Source of the DNA: a bacterium
GTDB lineage: Bacteria > Sysuimicrobiota > Sysuimicrobiia > Sysuimicrobiales > Thermofontiviventaceae
Assembly: GCA_030550015.1 (NCBI GenBank)
Contig: JAUQQG010000053.1
Location: 25,427-89,426, forward strand
Length of the DNA stretch: 64,000 bases
Reading direction: 5' to 3'
How positions within the stretch are numbered: position 1 is the first letter of the stretch; the number at the start of each line of letters is the position of its first letter. The position numbers were made by a program, and so were the translations under genes. Under the pieces are notes generated by a model. The model worked only from the letters and a program-made list of their open reading frames with translations. It was not told where the DNA came from and made no database searches. This document shows, in pieces, positions 25,750 through 32,765 of the stretch.

Positions 25750-26889
25750 ATGGGAAAGTTGGGAGTCGTTGGGGAATGGATCAAAGACCGGAAGGAACAC
25801 CTCGATCTCTTTGACGAGACCAACGTCCATAGACAGGGGAATCCCTTTTATCTCCTCGGCCCGATGGTGTACTACTTCTGGCTCATCACCATCGTGAGTG
25901 GTCTCCTCCTTATGATCTGGTACGAGCCCACCACTGCCGGTGCATACAACTCCATCCTGCACATCCAGCACGAGATCCCTCTTGGCTGGTTGATCCGCGG
26001 CCTCCACAAGTACGGCGCTGATGCCTTGATCATCGCCATTACCCTGCGCATCTACCGTATGTACTTCCTGGGGGAGTACAAGAAGCCAGGGGAGCTCTCC
26101 TGGATGATCGCGTTCGCCTCGCTGATCCTGGCGATGATTTCTGGGATCACAGGCTATCTCCTCATCTGGAACCAGCGTGCCTTCTGGGCGGCCAAGGTCG
26201 TGCTCACGGTCCCCATCTACTTTGACGAGCTCCCCCTCATTGGGCAGACGAGGTTTGGTTCCGCTATCGCTTACATCTTCCTCGGGGGCCCGGCCATCGG
26301 CCAGGCAACCCTCACCAGGTTCTATATGATCCATTTCAGCATCTCTGTGATTGCCCTCATCCTCACGGAGATCTTCTTCCAGCGGACCCGGCGCAAGCGG
26401 TTGAATATGTCGCTTGCAAGTGTCCTGGTCTTCTTCCTCATGCTCGCCGCGATCAGCTACCTCCTCCCAGCGGAACTGGGGAGGAGAGCTAACCCAGACC
26501 GGACGCCCCTTCCTATTCTCTCGGACTGGTACTTCCTGGCCCTCTACCAGTTCGTCAAGTACACGCCGCCCCTGTGGGCTGGTCTTGGGCCGGGGTTGCT
26601 CATCGCCTTCGGGATGCTTGTCCCCTTTCTGGATAGGAGCAAAGGGAGACGGCCTTCGGAGCGTCCCTTCTTTACCGTGGTGGGGATCATGGCCCTCGTC
26701 TACTTCCTTGTGTTCACAGTCCTGATTCTGTTCAATATCGCTGTCATCGAGCGCGATCCACCAATCATCCTAGCCATCACCGTCGTGGTCCTTGCACTTG
26801 GACTCCTTTGGGAGATCCGCTACCGGAGGCGACAGCTTGGACAGCTCGTGTCTTCGCCGAAGCCTGCCGAGAACCCGGCCTCGGAGTAG
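25750..26889 (+). CDS. Cytochrome b no. 1, lacking heme bH ligands
   Basis: The 379-residue protein has the full-length cytochrome b plan, with an N-terminal four-helix part and C-terminal helices including RTPLPILSDWYFLALYQFVKY. The Qo motif PEWY is replaced by SDWY (258-261), which keeps an acidic residue. For heme bL, H86 (helix B) and H195 (helix D) are present. The positions 14 residues later, which hold the heme bH histidines in canonical proteins, are R100 and F209, so heme bH seems absent. The gene follows the Rieske gene and precedes two small membrane proteins and a second, different cytochrome b. I infer a heterodimeric core. Confidence 0.9.
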   Translation: MGKLGVVGEWIKDRKEHLDLFDETNVHRQGNPFYLLGPMVYYFWLITIVSGLLLMIWYEPTTAGAYNSILHIQHEIPLGWLIRGLHKYGADALIIAITLRIYRMYFLGEYKKPGELSWMIAFASLILAMISGITGYLLIWNQRAFWAAKVVLTVPIYFDELPLIGQTRFGSAIAYIFLGGPAIGQATLTRFYMIHFSISVIALILTEIFFQRTRRKRLNMSLASVLVFFLMLAAISYLLPAELGRRANPDRTPLPILSDWYFLALYQFVKYTPPLWAGLGPGLLIAFGMLVPFLDRSKGRRPSERPFFTVVGIMALVYFLVFTVLILFNIAVIERDPPIILAITVVVLALGLLWEIRYRRRQLGQLVSSPKPAENPASE

Positions 26890-26913
26890 CGTAGGTCGTC
26901 CAGAGAAAACCCC

Positions 26914-26942
26914 TTGAACGATGGTGCGGTTGTGTCTATGAT
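26914..26942 (+). promoter_or_regulatory. Internal promoter before the second half of the bc locus
   Basis: TTGAAC (26914-26919) and TATGAT (26937-26942) are spaced by 17 bp, each five of six to consensus. The -10 ends 23 bp before the start of the 86-residue protein. It would allow the cytochrome b/ferredoxin half to be expressed separately from the Rieske half. Confidence 0.65.
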
Positions 26943-26965
26943 GGGGGGAGGATAGGGGAGCAAAG

Positions 26966-27226
26966 ATGTGGCGGCATCTATGGTTTTATCTCACCTTCCT
27001 GATTGCTGTTCTCGCCCTTTCTCGACTGATCGGGGCAGTGGAGGAGGCGCTGGCGAGAGGGACTGTCCAAGCATGGGCACGTGCAGCAATCGTTGTCGCC
27101 GCCCTTTTTGTTTCCTTCCTGTACCTGGGGTTTACCCTCTACGAAGTAGATCGCAGGGCTGGAAGGGTGCGACGGCCCCTCCGGCTGTATGAGTGGTGGA
27201 TCCGGGCTCGGGGAACGCAGAGGTAA
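26966..27226 (+). CDS. Small two-helix membrane protein of the bc locus
   Basis: I do not recognise this 86-residue protein. It has two membrane helices (about 5-24 and 40-60), then a basic tail with RRAGRVRRPLRLYEWW. The ribosome site GGGGAG lies just upstream. Its place between two cytochrome b genes suggests a small structural subunit of the complex. The cytoplasmic tail is rich in arginine. Confidence 0.65.
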   Translation: MWRHLWFYLTFLIAVLALSRLIGAVEEALARGTVQAWARAAIVVAALFVSFLYLGFTLYEVDRRAGRVRRPLRLYEWWIRARGTQR

Positions 27227-27230
27227 GGAG

Positions 27231-27419
27231 ATGACGCAGGGGAAGCTGTTGGGTCTGATCCTGGTGCTGTCTGCGATCGTCGCCGCCGCGAGCGGGGCGA
27301 TTGTCTACGGGGAGTTCTCCAGAAAGCAGCTCGTTGTCGGAGCCTCCCTTGGGATCATCTTCTTGGCCTATGGATTGATCCTGATCATTCTCCGGAAGGG
27401 GCGATGGATCCAGGAGTGA
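27231..27419 (+). CDS. Second small two-helix membrane protein of the bc locus
   Basis: This 62-residue protein also has two membrane helices (LLGLILVLSAIVAAASGAIV and VGASLGIIFLAYGLILIIL) joined by a short YGEFSRKQL loop. It begins 4 bp after the previous gene. The start ATG 27231 abuts an AAGGAG, and an AGAGG a little further upstream gives better spacing. No family is recognised; a subunit role is inferred from context only. Confidence 0.6.
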   Translation: MTQGKLLGLILVLSAIVAAASGAIVYGEFSRKQLVVGASLGIIFLAYGLILIILRKGRWIQE

Positions 27420-27483
27420 GGTTGCGAATGCCCCGTACCGGGCCCCGCGGCAATCTGGCACAGCACGAAGGAGGAAAGGGAGG

Positions 27484-28641
27484 TTGTACAAGCGCATCCT
27501 GAAGAACTTGCAGCGAGCCACCCTCCAAGTGGATGTCCTGCTCAACCGCGTTCTGCCTTCTGATTGGAACCCGTTGTATTACACTGGAGGGCTGTCGAAC
27601 CTCTTCCTGACCATCCTGATCCTTTCAGGGATCTTTCTCTTCTTCTACTACGTGCCGGATCCCAACGAGGCCCACCGCTCCATCACCTTCATCACGGAGC
27701 GCGTCCCGTACGGGAGGATCATCCGCGGGGTTCACCGCTATGCCGCCGATGGGTTCATGGTAGCGATTTTCCTCCACCTTTTCCGGAACTGGTTCACGGA
27801 GCGTTACCTTTTCTCCCGGGATATCCCCTGGATCTCCGGGATGTTCCTCCTTGGCTTCGCTGGGTTCGTGGGAATCACCGGATACTTCATGGCGTGGGAC
27901 GACCGGGCGCAGGCCCTCCTGGCAATGACCCTGCATATGCTTCGGTCGATCCCGCTTGTTGGCCCGTGGCTCAACGAGCTCCTCCTGGGAGGAGGGGGAG
28001 TCGGCGAACGCACCCTCGTGCGTTTTCTCTTCCTCCACGTGGTCCCCGCCGTGACCCTCTACCTCCTGCTCTGGTGGCATTATATCCGCATCCGTCACCC
28101 CAAAATCTGGCCACCGGCGGTCTGGGTGCTGTTCAGCCTGGGGCTTGTCTTTCTCCTCAGTTCCCTCGTGCCTGTGGTGAGCGGGGTGCCCGCCTCCCCC
28201 ACGGCACAGCCGCAGGTGATCCCCCTCGACTTCTTATATATGTGGCCTTACTGGTTGCTGAAGTACGTTGGACCGATCTGGGCGATCGTGCTCGGGTTCG
28301 TCCTGTTCAGTTATGGAATGTACATCCCTTACCAACTCCGGGAGAAGCCGGAGGTCATGGGCGTCCGTCACGCAGGGGTAGCCCAGGTCATTGAGCCGAA
28401 CTGCACGGGATGCGAGCTTTGTTACTATGACTGCCCCTACAACGCGATCATCATGGTCCCCTCGCCAAGGCCTGGGCAGACCAAAGCAGCGCAGAACCGC
28501 AAGCTGCTTGCCGTGGTGATTGAGTCGCGGTGCGTAGAATGCGGCATCTGCATTGGCGCTTGCCCGTTCCAGGCTTTAGAACTCCCTCGTTTGATGGAGA
28601 ATCAAGTGCTTGAAAGGGTGCTGGCAGCATGTCGGAGCTAG
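27484..28641 (+). CDS. Cytochrome b no. 2 fused to a 2x[4Fe-4S] ferredoxin
   Basis: The 385-residue protein has an N-terminal cytochrome b domain with both heme pairs: H84/H98 in helix B (RGVHRYAADGFMVAIFLH) and H185/H199 in helix D. After three further helices a cytoplasmic tail (about 295-385) carries two complete [4Fe-4S] motifs: C307, C310, C313, C317 and C350, C353, C356, C360. The Qo region reads VIPLDFLYMW, so PEWY is degenerate (PLDF). The start is TTG 27484 behind GGAGGAAAGGG. The tail would sit on the side of heme bH and could pass electrons between the b hemes and a soluble partner such as the MvhD-like protein encoded next, whose gene overlaps by 13 bp. Confidence 0.9.
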   Translation: MYKRILKNLQRATLQVDVLLNRVLPSDWNPLYYTGGLSNLFLTILILSGIFLFFYYVPDPNEAHRSITFITERVPYGRIIRGVHRYAADGFMVAIFLHLFRNWFTERYLFSRDIPWISGMFLLGFAGFVGITGYFMAWDDRAQALLAMTLHMLRSIPLVGPWLNELLLGGGGVGERTLVRFLFLHVVPAVTLYLLLWWHYIRIRHPKIWPPAVWVLFSLGLVFLLSSLVPVVSGVPASPTAQPQVIPLDFLYMWPYWLLKYVGPIWAIVLGFVLFSYGMYIPYQLREKPEVMGVRHAGVAQVIEPNCTGCELCYYDCPYNAIIMVPSPRPGQTKAAQNRKLLAVVIESRCVECGICIGACPFQALELPRLMENQVLERVLAACRS

Positions 28642-29117
28642 AGCACAGTTCCTCTCTGCAATCCCAGGAAAAGCCCACCCTGAAGGTGGTAGGGTTTGTC
28701 TGCGACTGGAGCGTGGATCTCAAAGGTGCGCTCACGGAGGACGGGAGGCTCCGGGAGGTTCCGAACGTCTACGTGATGATGATCCCCTGTTCGGGGTTCA
28801 TCCGGCCCTCCTGGCTGGAGTTCGCCCTGAAGAACGGAGCTGACGGAGTGTTTGTCTGCGGGTGCCCGTATGGGGACTGCCTGAACCGGGAGGGGAATTT
28901 TCTCATCAGGAACAGGATCCAGCAGATGCGCCGCCGCCTCCAGCGTCAGAGGATCGATCCAGAGCGGGTAACGATGCTGGCTTATGGGCTGCATGATCGG
29001 GAGGGATTCCTCTTGGCGATCAAGGCTTTCCTGGAGGATCTGCGCAGGCGGGTCGTGCCAGGAGGCCAGGCGGTGACGAGGGCCGCTCAGCAAAGCAGCC
29101 CCAACGAAATCTCTTGA
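28629..29117 (+). CDS. MvhD-like [2Fe-2S] electron-transfer protein
   Basis: MvhD links hydrogenase or other donors to heterodisulfide reductase in methanogens and acetogens. The 162-residue protein keeps the family fold: KVVGFVCDWSVD, PNVYVMMIPCSGFIRP, NGADGVFVCGCPYGDC, REGNFLIRNRI and a C-terminal helix. The CNWC pair of classical MvhD is reduced to one Cys (CDWS), while the CSG and GCxxGDC cysteines remain and an extra Cys occurs in VCGC. The gene overlaps the cytochrome b/ferredoxin gene, so the product is the likely soluble partner of that ferredoxin tail. No Hdr or hydrogenase gene is in the window. Confidence 0.82.
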   Translation: MSELEHSSSLQSQEKPTLKVVGFVCDWSVDLKGALTEDGRLREVPNVYVMMIPCSGFIRPSWLEFALKNGADGVFVCGCPYGDCLNREGNFLIRNRIQQMRRRLQRQRIDPERVTMLAYGLHDREGFLLAIKAFLEDLRRRVVPGGQAVTRAAQQSSPNEIS

Positions 29118-29195
29118 CAAGGTTCCGCTGGGGACAACGTCAAGGGGCGTCCTTTCAACCGTCGAGCATTATAATAATGGAAAGTACCCTAGGTG

Positions 29196-29312
29196 ATGGA
29201 GATGATCCGGCGGAAGAGTGTAGGGACGATCTTGGCTTATGCCCTTTTCTACATCGTGTTCTTCGCCCTCCTCTTGCTCGTGGCCTCGTTTGGGCTCATC
29301 GCCGAAGCTTGA
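29196..29312 (+). CDS. 38-residue single-helix membrane protein
   Basis: A short frame encodes MEMIRRKSVGTILAYALFYI followed by more hydrophobic residues, ending LIAEA. The positive-inside start (RRK) and one 23-residue helix make it a plausible small subunit like those in bc and oxidase complexes. A perfect TATAAT (29170-29175) lies 20 bp upstream, without a clear -35. It sits between the MvhD-like and cupredoxin genes. The evidence is composition and context only. Confidence 0.5.
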   Translation: MEMIRRKSVGTILAYALFYIVFFALLLLVASFGLIAEA

Positions 29313-29355
29313 GACAGGGCTATGTACTCTCATCATAGAAAGGAGGAACAGGACG

Positions 29356-29727
29356 ATGCGATTTGTTCGCGCCACGATCCTCGCTGTCGCCGCCCTTGTG
29401 CTGCTCGCAGCCTGCGCACGCCAGCAGGCCCAGCCACCTGCCCCAGCACCATCGGCAGCGGGTGAGATCGCGATTACCGAGAACGAGTGGTCGATCCAAC
29501 CGAAGGAGATCCGTGCAAAACCAGGGAAGGTTACCTTTGTGATCAAGAACCAGGGCGCCGTAGAGCACAACTTCGTGATCGAAGGAGTTGGGGAGGTCGA
29601 CAAGATTGCGCCGGGGGAGACGAAGAAGCTGGAGGTGACTCTCCAACCGGGGACCTACAAGGTTGTGTGTAATCTCCCCGGTCACCAGGAAGCTGGCATG
29701 GAGGCCACACTCACCGTCTCAGAGTGA
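29356..29727 (+). CDS. Cupredoxin lipoprotein (plastocyanin-like)
   Basis: The 123-residue protein has a lipoprotein signal ending LLAAC (C20 would be lipidated), a Pro/Ala-rich linker and a cupredoxin domain. Type 1 copper ligands are visible: H71 in VEHNFVIEG and C105, H110 and M115 in VVCNLPGHQEAGM. It would hang from the outer face of the membrane and carry electrons from the Rieske/cytochrome c complex to an oxidase or another acceptor. A GGAGG lies before ATG 29356. Confidence 0.92.
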   Translation: MRFVRATILAVAALVLLAACARQQAQPPAPAPSAAGEIAITENEWSIQPKEIRAKPGKVTFVIKNQGAVEHNFVIEGVGEVDKIAPGETKKLEVTLQPGTYKVVCNLPGHQEAGMEATLTVSE

Positions 29728-29843
29728 GGCAGTCTCACGAGCCAATCAAAGCCAAGCAAAATAGAGTTTTTTGAAAGAACGGGAGACGTTTGCCAGGGAG
29801 CTCTGAGGAGCCGGAGGATCCGTCCTATGAAGGACGCCCAGGG

Positions 29844-30818
29844 GTGAACGGGGTGGATCTTGCTGCAATCTACGAGCCTGTTGCAGGCGACCTTGAGAGG
29901 CTGAACTCCCTCCTCTTGGAAGAGCTGCAATCCGACGATGTCTTCATCGGGCAACTCGTCCACCACGTTCTCTCCACACGCGGGAAGATGGTACGGCCGG
30001 CCCTCGTCTTCCTCGCAGCCCAGGCGTGCGGAGGAGCAGGGGAGGAGCGCCTGTACATCGCCGGGGCCGTCGAGCTCATCCACGTGGCTTCCCTGATCCA
30101 CGATGATATCATCGACCAGTCGGACATGCGCCGTGGTACAGCCACGGCGCATGTGCGCTGGGGGAACCAAGTGGCCGTTCTCCTGGGGGATTATCTCTTT
30201 GCCAAATCCTTTCACCTCCTCTCGCGGGTGAGCCATCCGCTGGTTGCGCCCGCAATGGCCTACGCGACAGTTGGGATGAGCCAGGCAGAGATCAAGCAGA
30301 TCAAGATGGGGAGCGTCCCCCATACAGACGAGGAGGTCTACTTCGAGATCATTGAGGGGAAGACTGCCCGCCTGTTCTCGGCTGCTTGCCGGGCCGGAGC
30401 CCTGGTCGCCGGGGCTCCGTTAGAGGAAGCGGAAGCTCTGGCTACCTTCGGTCTCAACTGGGGGATGGCTTTCCAGATTGTGGACGATACACTGGACCTG
30501 ACGAGCTCGCCTGAGGTCCTGGGGAAGCCGATCGCGAGCGACATCCATGGAGGAAAGATCACCCTTCCTATGATCATCGCCCTCCGGGAGGGAACGCCTT
30601 CCGACCAGGACAGGCTCCGGCGCCTCCTCCAGGAGCCCGAGGGCCGGTTGGAGGAGATCCGCATGGTTCTCGATCGGTACAACGCGATCCCAGCCGCGCT
30701 GGATATTGCCCGTTCCTACAGTGAGAGGGCTGCGGAAGCCCTTCGCATCCTCCCGGAGAGCCGGGCAAAGCGGAGCTTGATGGAACTGACCGAATTCGTG
30801 ACCAGCCGAGTAAGATAG
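29844..30818 (+). CDS. Polyprenyl diphosphate synthase (quinone side chain type)
   Basis: This trans-prenyltransferase extends farnesyl or geranylgeranyl diphosphate with isopentenyl units; long-chain products form the tail of menaquinone or ubiquinone. Both aspartate motifs are present (LIHDDIIDQSDMRRG and FQIVDDTLDL), along with GKMVRPALVFLA and the GGKITLPMI segment. Counted from GTG 29844 it has 324 residues; TTG 29790 and GTG 29853 are other possible starts. Its place beside the cupredoxin and bc genes suggests a respiratory quinone role. Confidence 0.9.
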   Translation: MNGVDLAAIYEPVAGDLERLNSLLLEELQSDDVFIGQLVHHVLSTRGKMVRPALVFLAAQACGGAGEERLYIAGAVELIHVASLIHDDIIDQSDMRRGTATAHVRWGNQVAVLLGDYLFAKSFHLLSRVSHPLVAPAMAYATVGMSQAEIKQIKMGSVPHTDEEVYFEIIEGKTARLFSAACRAGALVAGAPLEEAEALATFGLNWGMAFQIVDDTLDLTSSPEVLGKPIASDIHGGKITLPMIIALREGTPSDQDRLRRLLQEPEGRLEEIRMVLDRYNAIPAALDIARSYSERAAEALRILPESRAKRSLMELTEFVTSRVR

Positions 30819-30932
30819 GGATATAGGGATGAATATCCCGGTGAACGTCTGTTGACGTTTGCCAGGCCTCCAGCGAAACCTTACCAGAAGAGTCGCTGGG
30901 ACTAGTGATCCCACCTATTCGCCTGAGGGGAG

Positions 30933-31901
30933 ATGCCTCCCATGATTGCTGTCACCGGGGCCAGCGGATTTGTAGGGAGGAACCTCCTCCGCGTTATGCG
31001 AGAACGCGGCATACCCGTCCGCGCCGTGGTTCACTCGTCGCAGGGGGAGACATGGGCTCGTTCGCTGGGGATCGAAGGAGTGCAAGCCGATGTCCGGGAT
31101 GAAGTTTCCCTGGAAAGGGCATTTCAAGGTTGCTCCGTGGTCGTCCACCTTGTGGCCATCATCCGGGAGCGGGGCCCCCATACCTTCGAAGCTATCAACC
31201 ACCTTGGGACCCAGGCAGTGGTCTCCGCTGCCCACCGCTGCGGCGTGCGAAAACTGATTCACCTGAGCGCGCTGGGCGCTTCTCCCGTAACCCCGAGTCG
31301 GTACCTAGCCTCGAAGTGGCGCGGTGAGGAAGCCGTGAGGAGAGGAGCGGTTCCTTATACCATCTTCCGCCCTTCGTTGATCTTCGGCCCTGGAGGGGGC
31401 GCGCTAGCACAGCTCCTTGCACTCACCCGGTATGGTCCCTTCTACCCGTTCATCCTCAGGGTCGGCGAAAGCCCGCTCCTGGAGCGCCTGGCTGACCTCC
31501 TCCCCTTGATCCCCGTACTTGGGGACGGGACCTACCGGTCTATGCCCATCGACTTGCGGGATGTGATCAGGTGCGTGATCCAGGCGGTCGAGCGAGAGGA
31601 CGTGGTGGGCCGGGAGTTCGATCTCGGAGGCCCGGAGGTGGTAACATACAGCTCTTTGCTCGACCGGCTCCTCCAGATCCTGCGCAAGCATCGCTATAAG
31701 GTTCACATCCCCCTCTCCCTCTCTTGGTTCCTCGTGCGAGCCGGGGAGCGCATCCTTTCCAATCCTCCCATCACTTCCGCGGAGTTTGAGGCGCTTCTTC
31801 TGGACAATGTCTGCGATCCCGCCCCTGCCTACCAGACCTTCGGCCTCACGCCGCGTCCACTGGACGAGACGCTGCGCTGGGCACTAGGACTCCAGGAGTA
31901 A
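30933..31901 (+). CDS. NAD(P)-binding epimerase-like protein (NDUFA9/atypical SDR type)
   Basis: The 322-residue protein has the Rossmann start MIAVTGASGFVGRNLLRVM, then GVRKLIHLSALGAS and SRYLASKWRGEEAV, where the Tyr-x3-Lys pair survives. It resembles the complex I assembly/NDUFA9-like atypical short-chain dehydrogenases, which often bind NADP without known catalysis. In-frame ATGs are at 30933 and 30942; a GAGGGGAG lies before them. A neighbouring polyprenyl synthase and bc complex hint at quinone metabolism or complex assembly. Confidence 0.82.
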   Translation: MPPMIAVTGASGFVGRNLLRVMRERGIPVRAVVHSSQGETWARSLGIEGVQADVRDEVSLERAFQGCSVVVHLVAIIRERGPHTFEAINHLGTQAVVSAAHRCGVRKLIHLSALGASPVTPSRYLASKWRGEEAVRRGAVPYTIFRPSLIFGPGGGALAQLLALTRYGPFYPFILRVGESPLLERLADLLPLIPVLGDGTYRSMPIDLRDVIRCVIQAVEREDVVGREFDLGGPEVVTYSSLLDRLLQILRKHRYKVHIPLSLSWFLVRAGERILSNPPITSAEFEALLLDNVCDPAPAYQTFGLTPRPLDETLRWALGLQE

Positions 31902-31996
31902 TGGGTCTTCTTGGGACATCGCCCCATGGTCACGTGTCGTTTTTCCTTCTGGTAAGGGTCTGGACGCCGAGGTATAATAGGGCAGGAGGTGGCTCC

Positions 31997-32176
31997 ATGT
32001 TCGGGTTAGGTACGCAGGAGCTTATCATCATTCTGGTTATCGCCCTGTTGATCTTTGGTCCTGCCCGGCTTGCCGGCATCGGGGGTGCGCTGGGGAAGGC
32101 GATCAAGGAGTTCCGGGGAGCGGTTAAGGAGACAGAGGAAGAGCTGAAGAGCGCATCCCGGGATGAGGACCGCTGA
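31997..32176 (+). CDS. tatA: TatA/TatE, twin-arginine translocase pore subunit
   Basis: The 59-residue protein has one membrane helix (ELIIILVIALLIFGP) directly followed by the amphipathic helix ARLAGIGGALGKAIKEFRG and a charged tail, the TatA signature. A consensus TATAAT at 31973-31978 and a GGAGG precede ATG 31997. No tatC is in the window. It is encoded near the Tat-signal Rieske protein, which it probably helps export. Confidence 0.92.
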   Translation: MFGLGTQELIIILVIALLIFGPARLAGIGGALGKAIKEFRGAVKETEEELKSASRDEDR

Positions 32177-32241
32177 GCGGCATGAGGGTTCTTTCCTCAA
32201 CCTCGTTGGGAAGGGAATCTTCATTGATTTCTTGGGGATCT

Positions 32242-32264
32242 CCGGCAAGAGCAAAACTTGCCGG
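32242..32264. terminator. Inverted repeat downstream of tatA
   Basis: CCGGCAAG (32242-32249) and CTTGCCGG (32257-32264) are perfectly complementary with a 7-base loop. There is no T-run. The rest of the 32177-32432 spacer has only a short open frame overlapping tatA that I do not support. Confidence 0.5.
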
Positions 32265-32432
32265 GGTACGAAAGCCACTATGAACGCTAGCCGTTCCCTT
32301 AGGGCTTTGAGGAAGGACATCTCCCTGCCGGAAATTTCCCGTAGCTGGAGAGCGAAAGGGTATCGTTGAATTTCCCCGTCGAGGCGCGTACGCATCAGCT
32401 CCTGTGACGGGGACAACGTTCGGAGGAGCTTC

Positions 32433-32693
32433 GTGGCCAGAAGGTACAGGAGCCCCTGGTGGGTTCTGGTCTTCGTAATCGTCATCGGGGGGTTCCTGGG
32501 TAGTGTGATTGCCGAGGCAGTGGGCCAGTACCCTGCCTTCCAGTTCCTCGCGCGTAGCGTGGGGGCTGGACTTGACCCTCCCCTCACAGTGGACCTCCGC
32601 CTTCTCAGGCTCACCATTGGGTTTACAGTTCGATTGAACCTGGCCATGCTCGTTGGTATAATACTTGCGATTTGGATCTACCGGCTTTTGTAA
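32433..32693 (+). CDS. DUF4321 family small membrane protein
   Basis: The 86-residue protein has two membrane helices at the ends (WWVLVFVIVIGGFLGSVIAE and LNLAMLVGIILAIWIY) with a conserved-looking middle LDPPLTVDLRLLRLTIGFTVRLN. This matches DUF4321, which in Firmicutes lies next to radC and mreB, as here. Its function is unknown. It starts with GTG after CGGAGGAG. A strong promoter for radC is embedded in its 3' end. Confidence 0.8.
   Translation: MARRYRSPWWVLVFVIVIGGFLGSVIAEAVGQYPAFQFLARSVGAGLDPPLTVDLRLLRLTIGFTVRLNLAMLVGIILAIWIYRLL
32634..32662 (+). promoter_or_regulatory. Strong promoter for radC-mre inside the DUF4321 gene
   Basis: TTGAAC (32634-32639) and a perfect extended -10 TGGTATAAT (ending 32662) are 17 bp apart. 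It lies 103 bp before the radC start, within the last codons of the DUF4321 gene, and is one of the best promoters in the window. Confidence 0.75.
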
Positions 32694-32765
32694 GGATAAA
32701 CAACGTCTGCACGAACCGGTACACTGGGAGGAGGAGTACCCCGGCAAGGGCGGGGGAAGCAGGGA

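Noticed and set aside
29114..29119. Perfect TTGACA after the MvhD-like gene as a -35 box
   Set aside because: The only good -10 (29170-29175) is 50 bp away, far beyond a usable spacer.
32163..32369. 68-codon frame overlapping the tatA stop
   Set aside because: No ribosome site, no family features, and it crosses the hairpin at 32242-32264.
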